A stretch of DNA of 64,000 nt from NCBI RefSeq assembly GCF_004309355.1, contig NZ_BJCC01000015.1, forward strand, positions 124,001 through 188,000, given 5' to 3'. The notes under the pieces were generated by a model. The model did no database searches and was not told the DNA's origin. It was given only the letters and a program-made list of their open reading frames with translations. Positions 34,673-42,937 of the stretch are shown in pieces. The stretch is from Enterococcus florum. GTDB taxonomy: Bacteria > Bacillota > Bacilli > Lactobacillales > Enterococcaceae. The translations under genes were made by a program, and so were the position numbers. Position 1 is the first letter of the stretch, and each line of letters begins with the position of its first letter.

Positions 34673-35416
34673 TTAGTCGAATTCCACCATATTTCCGCGA
34701 AAACGCAATGGCAAATGTCCCATCTGTACCCGTCGATTGGTGCGCTCGTCGATCGTGACTGCTCGCAAAAAGGTCTTCCACTGAGATCGGATCGCGGCCT
34801 CCGAAGCTTGCTGATCAAACACTGGACAATCACTGTCCTCGATTAAACGTGTCTGACCACGCTCGATCAGAGCCAGCAGCCGATGGGTTTCATCATAGAT
34901 CATGATCAGCTCCTGCGGATAACGCTCCGCAAAATGCGGACAAAGAAACGGCAGCGAATAATGCTTCGGTGCGATCTTACTGAACAAGACCTCACCGACA
35001 TATTCGAACCGCACAAAGCCCGTATACAAATGGACCTCCCCCAGCAACGTCCGAATACTTTTTTGCAATGCCAAAATGGAGGGATGTCCAATAAAATTCT
35101 CAAGCACATCCTTGGTTTCCAGTGCGATTTCGATCGCATCCAGCAAGCAACGCTCCTTTTCCGGCAAACTGCAATGAAAGCCCGTCTGTATGAAGGACAG
35201 ATTGGCTGGCCGAATCCGCTGCTTCAATCGCAGATAAATTTTCTCCGCTCTGCGTTCATCAGTCGAGATCCATTCACTCAAAAAAAGGGTCTCGATCGCG
35301 GTCTCCGGTCCAACAACCATTGCTGGAAATACCCTCCTGGAAAAGGCTTGATCCACCACAGACAAAAAGCCGAAAAAGCTGCCATCGTATTCCCATGATT
35401 CCTGAAGCTCCTTCAT
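34673..35416 (-). CDS. TIGR03915-type putative DNA repair protein
   Basis: A 247-residue protein of the TIGR03915 (DUF4130-like) family: YDGSFFGFLSVVDQAF at the N-terminus, FVRFEYVGEVLFSKIAPKHY and PHFAERYPQELIMIYDETHR in the middle. This family is found almost always beside the radical SAM protein TIGR03916, as here, with 6 bases between them. The pair is predicted to act in DNA modification or repair, though I know of no demonstrated reaction. An SOS box upstream of the pair supports that reading. Confidence 0.85.
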   Translation of the reverse strand: MKELQESWEYDGSFFGFLSVVDQAFSRRVFPAMVVGPETAIETLFLSEWISTDERRAEKIYLRLKQRIRPANLSFIQTGFHCSLPEKERCLLDAIEIALETKDVLENFIGHPSILALQKSIRTLLGEVHLYTGFVRFEYVGEVLFSKIAPKHYSLPFLCPHFAERYPQELIMIYDETHRLLALIERGQTRLIEDSDCPVFDQQASEAAIRSQWKTFLRAVTIDERTNRRVQMGHLPLRFRGNMVEFD

Positions 35417-35422
35417 CCTGCA

Positions 35423-36724
35423 TCACCCTTTCGCCTTGGCATGTTCAAACCGTTCCACGTCAAACAGACTTAATTGTTCGCTGGTGGACTGGGTATTCAA
35501 CTGCTTCAAGGTGTTGTATTGCTTGGAAGAAATCAACGAAGAAATGATCCACTCTGGATCTTTGATCAGGCCTGCCGGTGTTTCACGATTACAGGAAATA
35601 AAATATTGCGCGCGCTTGATAACGATCCCTAATTTTTTCAAATCATTCAAGTGCAGCCGGTAATATTTTCGAGCCTTCACGATGTTTTGGGCACCCTTTG
35701 GACCGATCCCCGGCACTCGCAGCAATCGTTCATAAGGCGCCGTCTGCAGGTCGACTGGAAACTGGTCATAATGCTGGACCGCCCAGTTGGCCTTAGGATC
35801 GAGATACAAGTTGAAATTTGGCTTTTCTTCGGTCAAGATCTCATCTGCTGAAAAGCGGTAAAACCGCATCAGCCAATCCGCTTGATACAAACGGTGCTCC
35901 CGCAGCAACGGCGGTTCACTATTGACGGCCGGCAGCAGCGAATCCTGATTTACAGGAATATATGCCGAGTAATAGACCCGCTTCAAATCATATCTTTGAT
36001 ATAGATTTTCTGAGATCTTTACGATCGAACGATCACTTTCTGGACTTGCCCCAATGATCATTTGTGTCGATTGCCCTGCTGGAACAAAACTCGGACCCTT
36101 TTTGACCACCATCGGCAGATACGATTCTTCCTGTTTTTTCTTCGTGATCTGCTTCATTGGTTTGTACAGGGCGTAAGGGTCCTTGTCTGGGGCCAATAAT
36201 TTCAAACTTTCGCGAGAAGGCAGCTCCACATTCACACTCATCCGATCCGCCAAAAAGCCCAGCTCCTCGATCAGCTTCTCATCGGCACCAGGGATCGCTT
36301 TGACATGGATATAGCCGCGAAACCCTTTTTCTTCCCGCAAAATTCGAAGTGCTTTGATCAGCAGCTCGCAGGTATAATCCTCGTTTTTGATGATCGCTGA
36401 GCTTAAAAACAGGCCTTCGATGTAGTTGCGCATATAAAAATCCATCGTCAAATCAGCGATCTCCTGCGGGGTAAAGGTCGCTCGAGGAATCGCATTCGAT
36501 TTCCGGTTGATGCAATAATGACAATCAAAAATGCAAGCATTGGTAAATAAAATCTTCAGCAGGGAGACACATCTGCCATCTGGCGTAAAGGAATGACAGA
36601 TGCCGGAGACAGCTGTACTGCCTACCGTTCCTTGTCGGGTGTTGTTTTCCACTCCGCTGCTGGAACAGGAAACATCATATTTTGCGGATTCTGCAAGAAT
36701 CTCGATTTTTCTAGCTAGTTCCAT
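35423..36724 (-). CDS. Putative DNA modification/repair radical SAM protein (TIGR03916 type)
   Basis: A 433-residue radical SAM enzyme. The cluster motif is LFTNACIFDCHYCINRKSNA (C-x-x-x-D-C-x-x-C, about residues 72-91). A Cys-rich start (SAKYDVSCSSSGVENNTRQG) precedes it. The C-terminal part has a helix-hairpin-helix DNA-binding motif (LLRVPGIGPKGAQNIVKARK). This domain set and the neighbour match the TIGR03915/TIGR03916 pair predicted to repair or modify DNA. ATG 36724 follows AAGGAG. A perfect Gram-positive LexA box overlaps the start of transcription, so it is probably DNA-damage inducible. Confidence 0.85.
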   Translation of the reverse strand: MELARKIEILAESAKYDVSCSSSGVENNTRQGTVGSTAVSGICHSFTPDGRCVSLLKILFTNACIFDCHYCINRKSNAIPRATFTPQEIADLTMDFYMRNYIEGLFLSSAIIKNEDYTCELLIKALRILREEKGFRGYIHVKAIPGADEKLIEELGFLADRMSVNVELPSRESLKLLAPDKDPYALYKPMKQITKKKQEESYLPMVVKKGPSFVPAGQSTQMIIGASPESDRSIVKISENLYQRYDLKRVYYSAYIPVNQDSLLPAVNSEPPLLREHRLYQADWLMRFYRFSADEILTEEKPNFNLYLDPKANWAVQHYDQFPVDLQTAPYERLLRVPGIGPKGAQNIVKARKYYRLHLNDLKKLGIVIKRAQYFISCNRETPAGLIKDPEWIISSLISSKQYNTLKQLNTQSTSEQLSLFDVERFEHAKAKG

Positions 36725-36743
36725 CGTTCCACTCCTTATTATT

Positions 36744-36787
36744 CGAACGTACGTTCCCATTTTAAGCTAGAAATAGTTGTTTGTCAA
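36744..36787 (-). promoter_or_regulatory. Promoter with LexA (SOS) box for the radical SAM repair pair
   Basis: On the minus strand TTGACA (36782-36787), a 17-base spacer and TAAAAT (36759-36764) form a near-consensus promoter. The sequence CGAACGTACGTTCC (plus strand, 36744-36757) fits the Bacillus-type LexA box CGAACRNRYGTTYC at every position. It lies just downstream of the -10, over the expected start site. Confidence 0.8.
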
Positions 36788-36915
36788 AGAGAAGCCGAAT
36801 TTCTTTTTTCTATTCATGCATTATTTTATTTATTTAAAAAACCTTTTATATCAAAATATATGCTGCCATAAAAATAAATTTTTTGTATTTTATTGGATTT
36901 TGATGAAATTTATTA

Positions 36916-36944
36916 TTTACATCTCATTTATCCTGAGCTATACT
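36916..36944 (+). promoter_or_regulatory. Promoter of the attenuated leader
   Basis: TTTACA (36916-36921), a 17-base spacer and TATACT (36939-36944) lie 19 bases before the leader-peptide ribosome site. Confidence 0.7.
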
Positions 36945-36975
36945 GTAAAGCAATTACTAGTTGGAGGTCATCCTT

Positions 36976-37035
36976 ATGATGAACAGAACTCACTCACAAC
37001 TGAATAACAGCTTCTTCTTTAGCTTTTTTAGATAG
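36976..37035 (+). CDS. Phe-rich leader peptide (19 codons)
   Basis: GGAGG (36963-36967) precedes ATG 36976 by 8 bases. The frame reads MMNRTHSQLNNSFFFSFFR and stops at TAG 37033-37035. Five of its last seven codons are Phe, as in enterobacterial phe leader peptides. The Phe codons (37012-37029) overlap two RNA segments, CTTTAGC (37017-37023) and TAGATAG (37029-37035), that can pair downstream. This is the arrangement of a ribosome-stalling attenuator. That phenylalanine is the signal is inference. Confidence 0.65.
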   Translation: MMNRTHSQLNNSFFFSFFR

Positions 37036-37212
37036 GTTTGTATTCATCAAGGTGGATGCAAACGACCTACGTTTTGTATCTATCTATGATGGCTAAAGAG
37101 ATTTGACGTACCACCAGCCATGTAGAGGAAATTCTAAATGGCTGAAGCATATCGCGAATCAATTTTCGTCTTTCCATCATCCATTTAGATTTCTAAGTGG
37201 ATGATTTTTTTA
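37017..37212 (+). promoter_or_regulatory. Transcription attenuator with mutually exclusive stems
   Basis: CTTTAGC (37017-37023) pairs with GCTAAAG (37092-37098), and TAGATAG (37029-37035) with CTATCTA (37080-37086). ATGGCT (37089-37094) can instead pair with AGCCAT (37116-37121), which can also pair with ATGGCT (37138-37143). TCTAAATGG (37133-37141) can pair with CCATTTAGA (37181-37189), the left arm of the terminator (37177-37189 with 37192-37204, then seven Ts). Ribosome stalling in the leader would free segment 37089-37094 and favour read-through. Confidence 0.65.
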
Positions 37213-37233
37213 TTGAAAAAGGAGAGAGAAAAG

Positions 37234-38199
37234 ATGAAAAAGAATGTATTGATGGGATTAAGTTTAGTTGGATTGCTAGTATTGGGTGCATGCGGCCAAG
37301 GAGATGCTGGAGAAAAGTCGGATGTGAAAAAAGTCGGTATCCTGCAAACTGTTGAGCACGGCTCCTTCGATGAAGCTCGGGAAGGCTTCATTCAAGGATT
37401 GGCTGACAATGGGTACAAAGAAGGCGAAAATCTAGAGATCGACTACCAAAATGCCCAAAACAACCAAGACAATCTGAAAAGTATGAGCGAAAAATTAATC
37501 AAGGACGATCCAGATCTGCTGCTGGCTGTCGGCACACCTTCCGGACAGGCCTTGGCAAACGGCACGCAGGACATTCCTACTTTGGTTACTGCAGTCACCG
37601 ATCTGAAGGCCGCAAAATTGGTCAAAAGCTATGACAAACCGGGCACTAACATTTCGGGGACTTCTAACTTGTCGCCGATCAAAAAACAAATCGATCTGCT
37701 CTTATCGGTCGTGCCTGATGCCAAAAAAATCGGTCTGCTGTACAACGCAGGAGAAGTCAATTCTCAGATCCAGATCGATGTAGCCAAAGCTTACTTGGAA
37801 GAATTAGGCCTTGAAGTCAATATTAAAAATGCTACCACTACAAACGATGTGCAGCAGGCAACCGAATCTGTAGCCAGCGATGTCGATGGTATCTACATTC
37901 CTACCGACAGCACCTTCGCTAGCGCTGCAACTGTTGTAGGAGAAGTTGTCAAAGAAAAGAAAATTCCATTAGTGGCCGGCTCAGTTGATCAGGTCAAAGA
38001 AGGCGGATTGGTCACATTAGGTGTTGACTACGTATCCTTAGGTCATCAAACAGGCGAAATGGCCGCAAAAATCCTTGATGGTGAAGCCACACCTCAGGAG
38101 ATCCCAGTTGAATATGCGAAAAACTTGGCTTTCTATGTCAATGAAGACATGGCAGCAGCTTTAGGAATCGATCCAGAAAGCATCAAAGAACCAAAATAG
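37234..38199 (+). CDS. ABC transporter substrate-binding lipoprotein (TrpX-like, PF04392 type)
   Basis: A 321-residue lipoprotein. The lipobox VLGAC (Cys 19 or so) ends a signal peptide MKKNVLMGLSLVGLLVLGAC. The mature part matches the ABC_sub_bind family: KKVGILQTVEHGSFDEAREG, DNGYKEGENLEIDYQNAQNN, TLVTAVTDLKAAKLV, IYIPTDSTFASAATVV. In streptococci such proteins (TrpX) serve tryptophan or other aromatic uptake. Here no permease or ATPase gene is adjacent, so it would have to share a transporter. GGAGAG precedes ATG 37234. It is placed behind a Phe-rich leader attenuator. Confidence 0.85.
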   Translation: MKKNVLMGLSLVGLLVLGACGQGDAGEKSDVKKVGILQTVEHGSFDEAREGFIQGLADNGYKEGENLEIDYQNAQNNQDNLKSMSEKLIKDDPDLLLAVGTPSGQALANGTQDIPTLVTAVTDLKAAKLVKSYDKPGTNISGTSNLSPIKKQIDLLLSVVPDAKKIGLLYNAGEVNSQIQIDVAKAYLEELGLEVNIKNATTTNDVQQATESVASDVDGIYIPTDSTFASAATVVGEVVKEKKIPLVAGSVDQVKEGGLVTLGVDYVSLGHQTGEMAAKILDGEATPQEIPVEYAKNLAFYVNEDMAAALGIDPESIKEPK

Positions 38200-38206
38200 G
38201 CAAAAT

Positions 38207-38250
38207 CCCCAGCGATCTCACTTCATTTATCGAGATCGCTGGGGACTTTT
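38207..38250. terminator. Bidirectional terminator
   Basis: CCCCAGCGATCTC (38207-38219) and GAGATCGCTGGGG (38232-38244) form a 13-bp stem followed by ACTTTTTT. It separates the binding-protein and flippase genes, which converge. Confidence 0.9.
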
Positions 38251-39842
38251 TTACTTTTCTGATTGCCATTCAATGTTCGTTTCGCTCGTTTCAGCTGTTC
38301 CGGCAGACCTAAAAGACTATATACAAGCGTACCGATCAATGCAACCACTGCACAAACTAGAAAGGCCTGCATTCGTTGAGACATCACCAAATGTGCGGCT
38401 AAAATTTGATAGCAGACCCTGCATATAATCCCCATCACAACAGTGGCGATCGTGATCCGTTTTAAGTAATCTCGTACGTACCGAAGTGGCCGAATCGCAA
38501 ATTCCTGACAGAGAAAGCGGTACCCGCGAATTGTCATAAAGCTGAATGCGCCGATCGTTGCCAAATGAAGCCCATAACCCTGAAGCCAAGCCACCAATGG
38601 CAGCTGCAAAGCAAATTTCAAGAGCAGTCCCTTCGTCACCAGACGCATGGATTTTCGATGAAAGCCCAATGCCTGAAGGATAGCAAATACGACGGAGAAG
38701 CCGCAGCAGGCGACTGTTGCTAAGACCGCCAACAGCATATACCCGGTGGTTGAAGGATCATAGCCAAAGAAAATCGTGTACATCGGTTCAGCCAACACGA
38801 TCATCCCCAGTGAAGCCGGCAATAAGAAGGTCAGCGATAAACGCAGGATATCCGCAATGCTTTTCATCAACTCTTCTGTTCGGTTGACACTTACCAGCAG
38901 CGGCAGGGAAGTGACTGCCACCGAGTTGACCACTGACAGCAGCAGGACCGTCAATTTATTTGGATTGGCTGATGCCTGCGTGTACAACACTTCGACTTCT
39001 TTGGTGTTTAATTTTCCTAAAACAGTATGCAAAATGGTTTTTAATGTGACCTGATCGATTAGCTGTGACAAGGAAATCGCAGCACCGACGTAAATAAACG
39101 GCAGGGATTCTTTGATAATCGAGACAACGATCGCCCGTCGCCCCCGCAGCAAGCTGTTTGGTCGAACCACAAAATAACGCAGTCGAAAATAATTTTTCCG
39201 TTTTCCTACCTTCATCAGATACAAGATACTGATCACGCCGCCAAAGCATGAGGCCATCGTGCTGATGATCACGGCCGCAAATACACTGCCGTCAGTCAAC
39301 ACTCTAAAATAAAAGGTGCCTGCCAAAATCACAATCACTCGAATAAACTGCTCCAGCACCTGCGAAACACTGTAAGGAACCATGTCGCTCATCCCTTGAA
39401 AGTAGCCCCTCATAGCACTCAATATCGGAATGACCAAAAGGGATGGACAGAGACTGCGGATTGCCCAAGTCGCCTGAGCCACATCACTGACTGGACTGAC
39501 ACGACTCAGCCAAGGAGCAAAAATGAACATCAACAACGCCGAAACGACCCCGATTACTTCCATCACCGCAACAGAGCTTTTAAATAATTCTCCGACCCTT
39601 TGCCGATTCTCCCGTTCTGTAGCGATCTGCTTGGCGATCCCACTCGGAAAACCCGCAGTCCCCAACGTAAGAAATAGAGCATAAGGCAGATAAGCCACAT
39701 TGTATAGCGCCTGGGCCTCCAATCCAGATTTCTGCGAGCCCATCATCATAAGCCAAGGAATCAGATAAACAATCCCCAGCACCTTGCACAAAATGCTGGC
39801 CGACGAAAGCCAAAAGGTTCCAGATAAAAGATTCTTTTTCAC
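38223..39842 (-). CDS. MOP-superfamily polysaccharide/lipid flippase (MurJ/SpoVB-like)
   Basis: A 539-residue membrane protein with about 14 predicted helices. The start MKKNLLSGTFWLSSASILCK and IPWLMMMGSQKSGLEAQALY, then FPSGIAKQIATERENRQRVG, match the YtgP/SpoVB group of the MOP exporter superfamily. Members flip lipid-linked cell-wall precursors such as lipid II or polysaccharide units to the outer face. It stands alone, not in a polysaccharide cluster, which favours a peptidoglycan role (inference). Confidence 0.85.
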   Translation of the reverse strand: MKKNLLSGTFWLSSASILCKVLGIVYLIPWLMMMGSQKSGLEAQALYNVAYLPYALFLTLGTAGFPSGIAKQIATERENRQRVGELFKSSVAVMEVIGVVSALLMFIFAPWLSRVSPVSDVAQATWAIRSLCPSLLVIPILSAMRGYFQGMSDMVPYSVSQVLEQFIRVIVILAGTFYFRVLTDGSVFAAVIISTMASCFGGVISILYLMKVGKRKNYFRLRYFVVRPNSLLRGRRAIVVSIIKESLPFIYVGAAISLSQLIDQVTLKTILHTVLGKLNTKEVEVLYTQASANPNKLTVLLLSVVNSVAVTSLPLLVSVNRTEELMKSIADILRLSLTFLLPASLGMIVLAEPMYTIFFGYDPSTTGYMLLAVLATVACCGFSVVFAILQALGFHRKSMRLVTKGLLLKFALQLPLVAWLQGYGLHLATIGAFSFMTIRGYRFLCQEFAIRPLRYVRDYLKRITIATVVMGIICRVCYQILAAHLVMSQRMQAFLVCAVVALIGTLVYSLLGLPEQLKRAKRTLNGNQKSKKVPSDLDK

Positions 39843-39959
39843 ACGTTCTCCAATCTATAATTTTCTATTCTGCTATCTTACTAAATTTTCCTCAAACACA
39901 GCCAGACAAGCAGCCAAATTTTAGTCGAAGCTTATGAAAGACGATTCCCACTCCCTTTT

Positions 39960-39988
39960 TTTACTGACGTATACAGAGAAAATATAGT
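39960..39988 (+). promoter_or_regulatory. Promoter of the coiled-coil lipoprotein gene
   Basis: TTTACT (39960-39965), a 17-base spacer and TATAGT (39983-39988) give a good vegetative promoter about 110 bases before the start codon. Confidence 0.6.
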
Positions 39989-40099
39989 ATCCTTTTATTA
40001 AGAACGCATTTGGGGAAATGCCTATTCAGTAAATATACGCAAAAAAGGAGGATCGGATTTTCAGATTTGGAAAAATTAGTAAGAAAAGGGGCGGAAAAG

Positions 40100-40705
40100 A
40101 TGAAAAAGTTACTAAAAATAGGATTGGTATTATCGTTAGGGCTTCATTTTACAGCTTGTGGCAATGGGGAAACAGAACAAACCATCACAAACCAGTCACA
40201 GACGATTGAATCATTGGAAAAAGAGAACAAAGATCTTAATAAGACAGTTTCTTCTTTAGAAAAATCTCTTGATTCCTTCGAAAAAAAGGAAAAGGCCGAA
40301 GTAAAGAAAGAAAAAGAGCAGAAACTTGCAGAAGAAAAAAAGGTCAAGGAGGCCGAAGAGACTAAGAAAGCAGAAGAAGAAAAACAAAGAAAGCAGGCAG
40401 AAGAAGCCGCGGAAAAAGCAGAAGAAGAACGAATCGCTGCCGAGCAGGCAGAGGCTGCCAGAAAAGCCGAAGAAGAACGGATCGCCCAAGAAGCTGCGGC
40501 TGCGGCACAGCAGCAAGCAGCTGCTCAAGCGGAGGCAGAACAACAAGCGCAACAAGCCGCTCAGCCGGCACAAGGCACAACGGTCTATGTGACTCCCACC
40601 GGCAGCAAATACCATACCCACAAATGTGGGAACGGCAGCTACTCACCCGCTACTTTAGAAGAAGCCCAGAACCGCGGGCTGTCTCCTTGCTCAAAGTGTT
40701 ATTGA
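40100..40705 (+). CDS. Coiled-coil lipoprotein with C-terminal cysteine motif
   Basis: A 201-residue lipoprotein. The signal peptide MKKLLKIGLVLSLGLHFTAC ends in a lipobox (FTAC). Residues about 25-150 are a long coiled coil, rich first in Lys/Glu and then in Ala/Gln/Glu (AEEERIAAEQAEAARKAEEE). The last 38 residues form a small domain, TPTGSKYHTHKCGNGSYSPA...LSPCSKCY, with two His and three Cys that could bind metal. That end domain is common on Firmicute surface proteins and nuclease-linked proteins. ATG 40100 follows GGGGCGG. Function unknown. Confidence 0.75.
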   Translation: MKKLLKIGLVLSLGLHFTACGNGETEQTITNQSQTIESLEKENKDLNKTVSSLEKSLDSFEKKEKAEVKKEKEQKLAEEKKVKEAEETKKAEEEKQRKQAEEAAEKAEEERIAAEQAEAARKAEEERIAQEAAAAAQQQAAAQAEAEQQAQQAAQPAQGTTVYVTPTGSKYHTHKCGNGSYSPATLEEAQNRGLSPCSKCY

Positions 40706-40716
40706 TCTCACATTCA

Positions 40717-40757
40717 AAAGGCTTAGCGACCTCTCTGAGATCGTTGAGCCTTTTTCC
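40717..40757 (+). terminator. Terminator after the coiled-coil lipoprotein
   Basis: AAAGGCTTAGCGACCTC and GAGATCGTTGAGCCTTT pair with few mismatches across TCT, and TTTTT follows. Confidence 0.75.
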
Positions 40758-40769
40758 AATGCATGTTTA

Positions 40770-40921
40770 CTCTTCGCCGGCTTCCTGTTTTTGCGCGGTC
40801 GGGAGTGTCTATTTGTATCTTTTCTACTCGATTTATCAGTAAATATTTTCGAGCAGTGGGTTAGGGACTCGATTTGTCTATCTAAATTCTGATCTTTACT
40901 ACTTACTCTGGTATATCCCAT
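40770..40921 (-). pseudogene. Serine recombinase (resolvase) N-terminal remnant
   Basis: From ATG 40921 the minus strand reads MGYTRVSSKDQNLDRQIESL, then THCSKIFTDKSSRKDTNR. This is the start of a resolvase/invertase catalytic domain including the nucleophile Ser in RVSSKDQ. After about 40 residues the similarity stops and the frame runs into the lipoprotein terminator. The recombination and DNA-binding parts are missing. It marks a former mobile element. Confidence 0.75.
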
Positions 40922-40934
40922 TCGAGACAAATTA

Positions 40935-42017
40935 TCACTCCCATCTAATTTCTTTAATTGGTTCAATGTTTGATGTATCTATTCCACCAGCTTGTAGGTA
41001 GGACAATAAGTCCTCAGTTATTTGAATGCCGCTAACATTCGCATTATTGAATCTTGCCCCTTCTAGATTACAATTGATGAAAATGGCGTTTGTGAGATCA
41101 GCATTTGAAAAGTCGGCATCAACAAGAAAAGTGTTCAAAAATCTACTATTTTTAAGGTTTGCTCCTGCGAAATTGGTATTGAAAAGTTTAGCGTGACTGA
41201 AATCAGCCCCTTTCAGGTTGGATCTGCAGAATAAGAACCAACTCAGGCCTGAATACGTAAAATCACAGAATTCAAAATTAGTCTCTCTAAAGTCAGAAGT
41301 AAAACTGGTAAGATTCCTCAATTTTTCTAAATCGTGTATCCAATCATATCCAATGTAGCTATACTGGGTAGAGTAGTTGTGTAAATCGAGCATTGATAGG
41401 TTTAATAATTTCAAGTTGTAATCAATGACGGAGTCCCCTATTCTTAAAGTTGAAACAAATGTTTCTCTTAATAAAGCAAGGTATTGATCTAAAATTTTTT
41501 GATCAGAAAGCCTAGAATCCTCTCTATCAACATTAAATAAGACTCTTGCGCTTTTTTCCATTTGTGAATGAGCTTTTTGAATCGAAACGTCCATCTCACT
41601 CCAATCATTAATAAGTGTTGCTAATGAGTAGCAACCAGCCATAAAAGTTTCTCTGTTTGAAAAAAGTTCAACTGACTTTACAAATCTCACATTCAACTCT
41701 CTTTCCATTTCTAAAATAATCTGTCGCTCTTTTTTACGCTGATTAATAATCCAGAGATAGATGGTGGGAATACCGGCTGTGATAACTACAAGAGATTGGA
41801 GTGAAATATCTATTCGGTCAGCCCAAATTTTGGGTATAAGCCATACAAGAAAAACGGTAAGTAAGAATGAAAGAATAAAAAGTATCTGTAATGTTCCTAT
41901 CGATAAGGTTCCATTTTTCAGTAGTTCTCTATTTTCATATTTTAATACAGTTAATTCTTCCTTTATCTCAATATGTCTCTTTTTTTTACCTGTTTCTGTT
42001 TTGGTTTGAATTTTCAT
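40935..42017 (-). CDS. Pentapeptide-repeat membrane protein
   Basis: A 360-residue protein. Two membrane segments (about residues 40-65 and 75-92; LQILFILSFLLTVFLVWLIP and LVVITAGIPTIYLWIINQ) are followed by a helical domain and a C-terminal run of A(D/N)LXX pentapeptides (SNLKGADFSHAKLFNTNFAG, then ANLKNSRFLNTFLVDADFSN) forming a right-handed beta-helix. ATG 42017 has AAGGAGG upstream. Function unknown; its AT-rich base use and broken neighbours suggest it came in with a mobile element. It is the only intact gene of this island. Confidence 0.8.
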   Translation of the reverse strand: MKIQTKTETGKKKRHIEIKEELTVLKYENRELLKNGTLSIGTLQILFILSFLLTVFLVWLIPKIWADRIDISLQSLVVITAGIPTIYLWIINQRKKERQIILEMERELNVRFVKSVELFSNRETFMAGCYSLATLINDWSEMDVSIQKAHSQMEKSARVLFNVDREDSRLSDQKILDQYLALLRETFVSTLRIGDSVIDYNLKLLNLSMLDLHNYSTQYSYIGYDWIHDLEKLRNLTSFTSDFRETNFEFCDFTYSGLSWFLFCRSNLKGADFSHAKLFNTNFAGANLKNSRFLNTFLVDADFSNADLTNAIFINCNLEGARFNNANVSGIQITEDLLSYLQAGGIDTSNIEPIKEIRWE

Positions 42018-42129
42018 AATTACCTCCTTTATTTTGAGCAACTCCATTGTGGTTTGTTAAATTCAATTATATCAAACAAGTGTCACTTTTATTTTTAAGT
42101 GACGCATTTTTACTATAATACATGGATGG

Positions 42130-42937
42130 TTATAACCCAATAACTAAACTATCTCTTTCTGCTTCTACAACATCGACAGTAATAGTATTTAACTGATTAA
42201 TTCCCAGTATTCGATGGATTTGAGCAAATAGTCGGTGCAGTAATCTAAAATTTCCTTTCGCAATCTTTATAATGCTAGTAATTGCTTAATAGTCAGAAAA
42301 ATCTTCCAATTTCAGATCAAGTCCTAGATCCGACCATTTGTATTCAATAATATGATGAATCTCACCTTTGCTTAAATTATCAAACTCATGTGTAAATCCG
42401 ATTCTTGAATAGAGCTGAGGGTACCTGCTTAGTCTTTTTTCTATACCAGGCATACCGATTAAGAGCCTGGCAATGTCATTTTGATCATAAATATCTCTTA
42501 ATTGCTCAAAAAACTGAGGCTTTAAACGATCAATTTCGTCAACAATAATTAAATCAATTCCCTTATATGCGTCAGTCGATAATCCGCCATCTTCTTTTCC
42601 TTCTTTTTCGGTTAGATAAATATTTCTAGTCAATCCGCACGCCAAAAGTATGAATATCACCACTAATCTTAGTTTGTCTTTCTGCTGGCGCTGTACAAAA
42701 CATCGTATTAACATGAATAATTTCTTTCGTTACATCTATTCCGATCTCCTGGTTAACTTTAAAATCAATTTGTTTATAAATACTATCCCAGTTAGCATAA
42801 TGGCGTGCTGATACAGTCTTTCCAACTCCAGGAATTCCATAACAGACTCCAATGTATTTGTATTTAATGCATGCGTCACAGAATTCCGCAAATCGTTTAT
42901 ATTCCTTCGTCTCAATAAATGTTTTCGTCTTATTCAT
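42130..42937 (-). pseudogene. Transposition-type AAA ATPase (TniB/MuB-like), frameshifted and with a stop
   Basis: From ATG 42937 the frame gives MNKTKTFIETKEYKRFAEFC and Walker A GIPGVGKT, and is lost near 42630-42650. The next frame continues LTRNIYLTEKEGKEDGGLST with Walker B LIIVDEIDRLKP and sensor LLIGMPGIEKRLSRYP. It ends at a TAA (about 42286-42288). Beyond that stop the same frame resumes AITSIIKIAKGNFRLLHRLF to a stop at 42130. So one frameshift and one nonsense mutation have killed a helper ATPase of about 265 residues. The partner transposase is absent. Confidence 0.75.

Noticed and set aside
36777-37007. 76-codon Phe/Ile-rich plus-strand frame
   Set aside because: AT-rich promoter DNA; it overlaps the real promoter and leader peptide in another frame.
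40144-40646. Antisense frames rich in Phe/Leu/Ser or Lys/Arg over the coiled-coil lipoprotein
   Set aside because: Low-complexity shadows of the GAA/AAG/GCA-rich coiled-coil codons.
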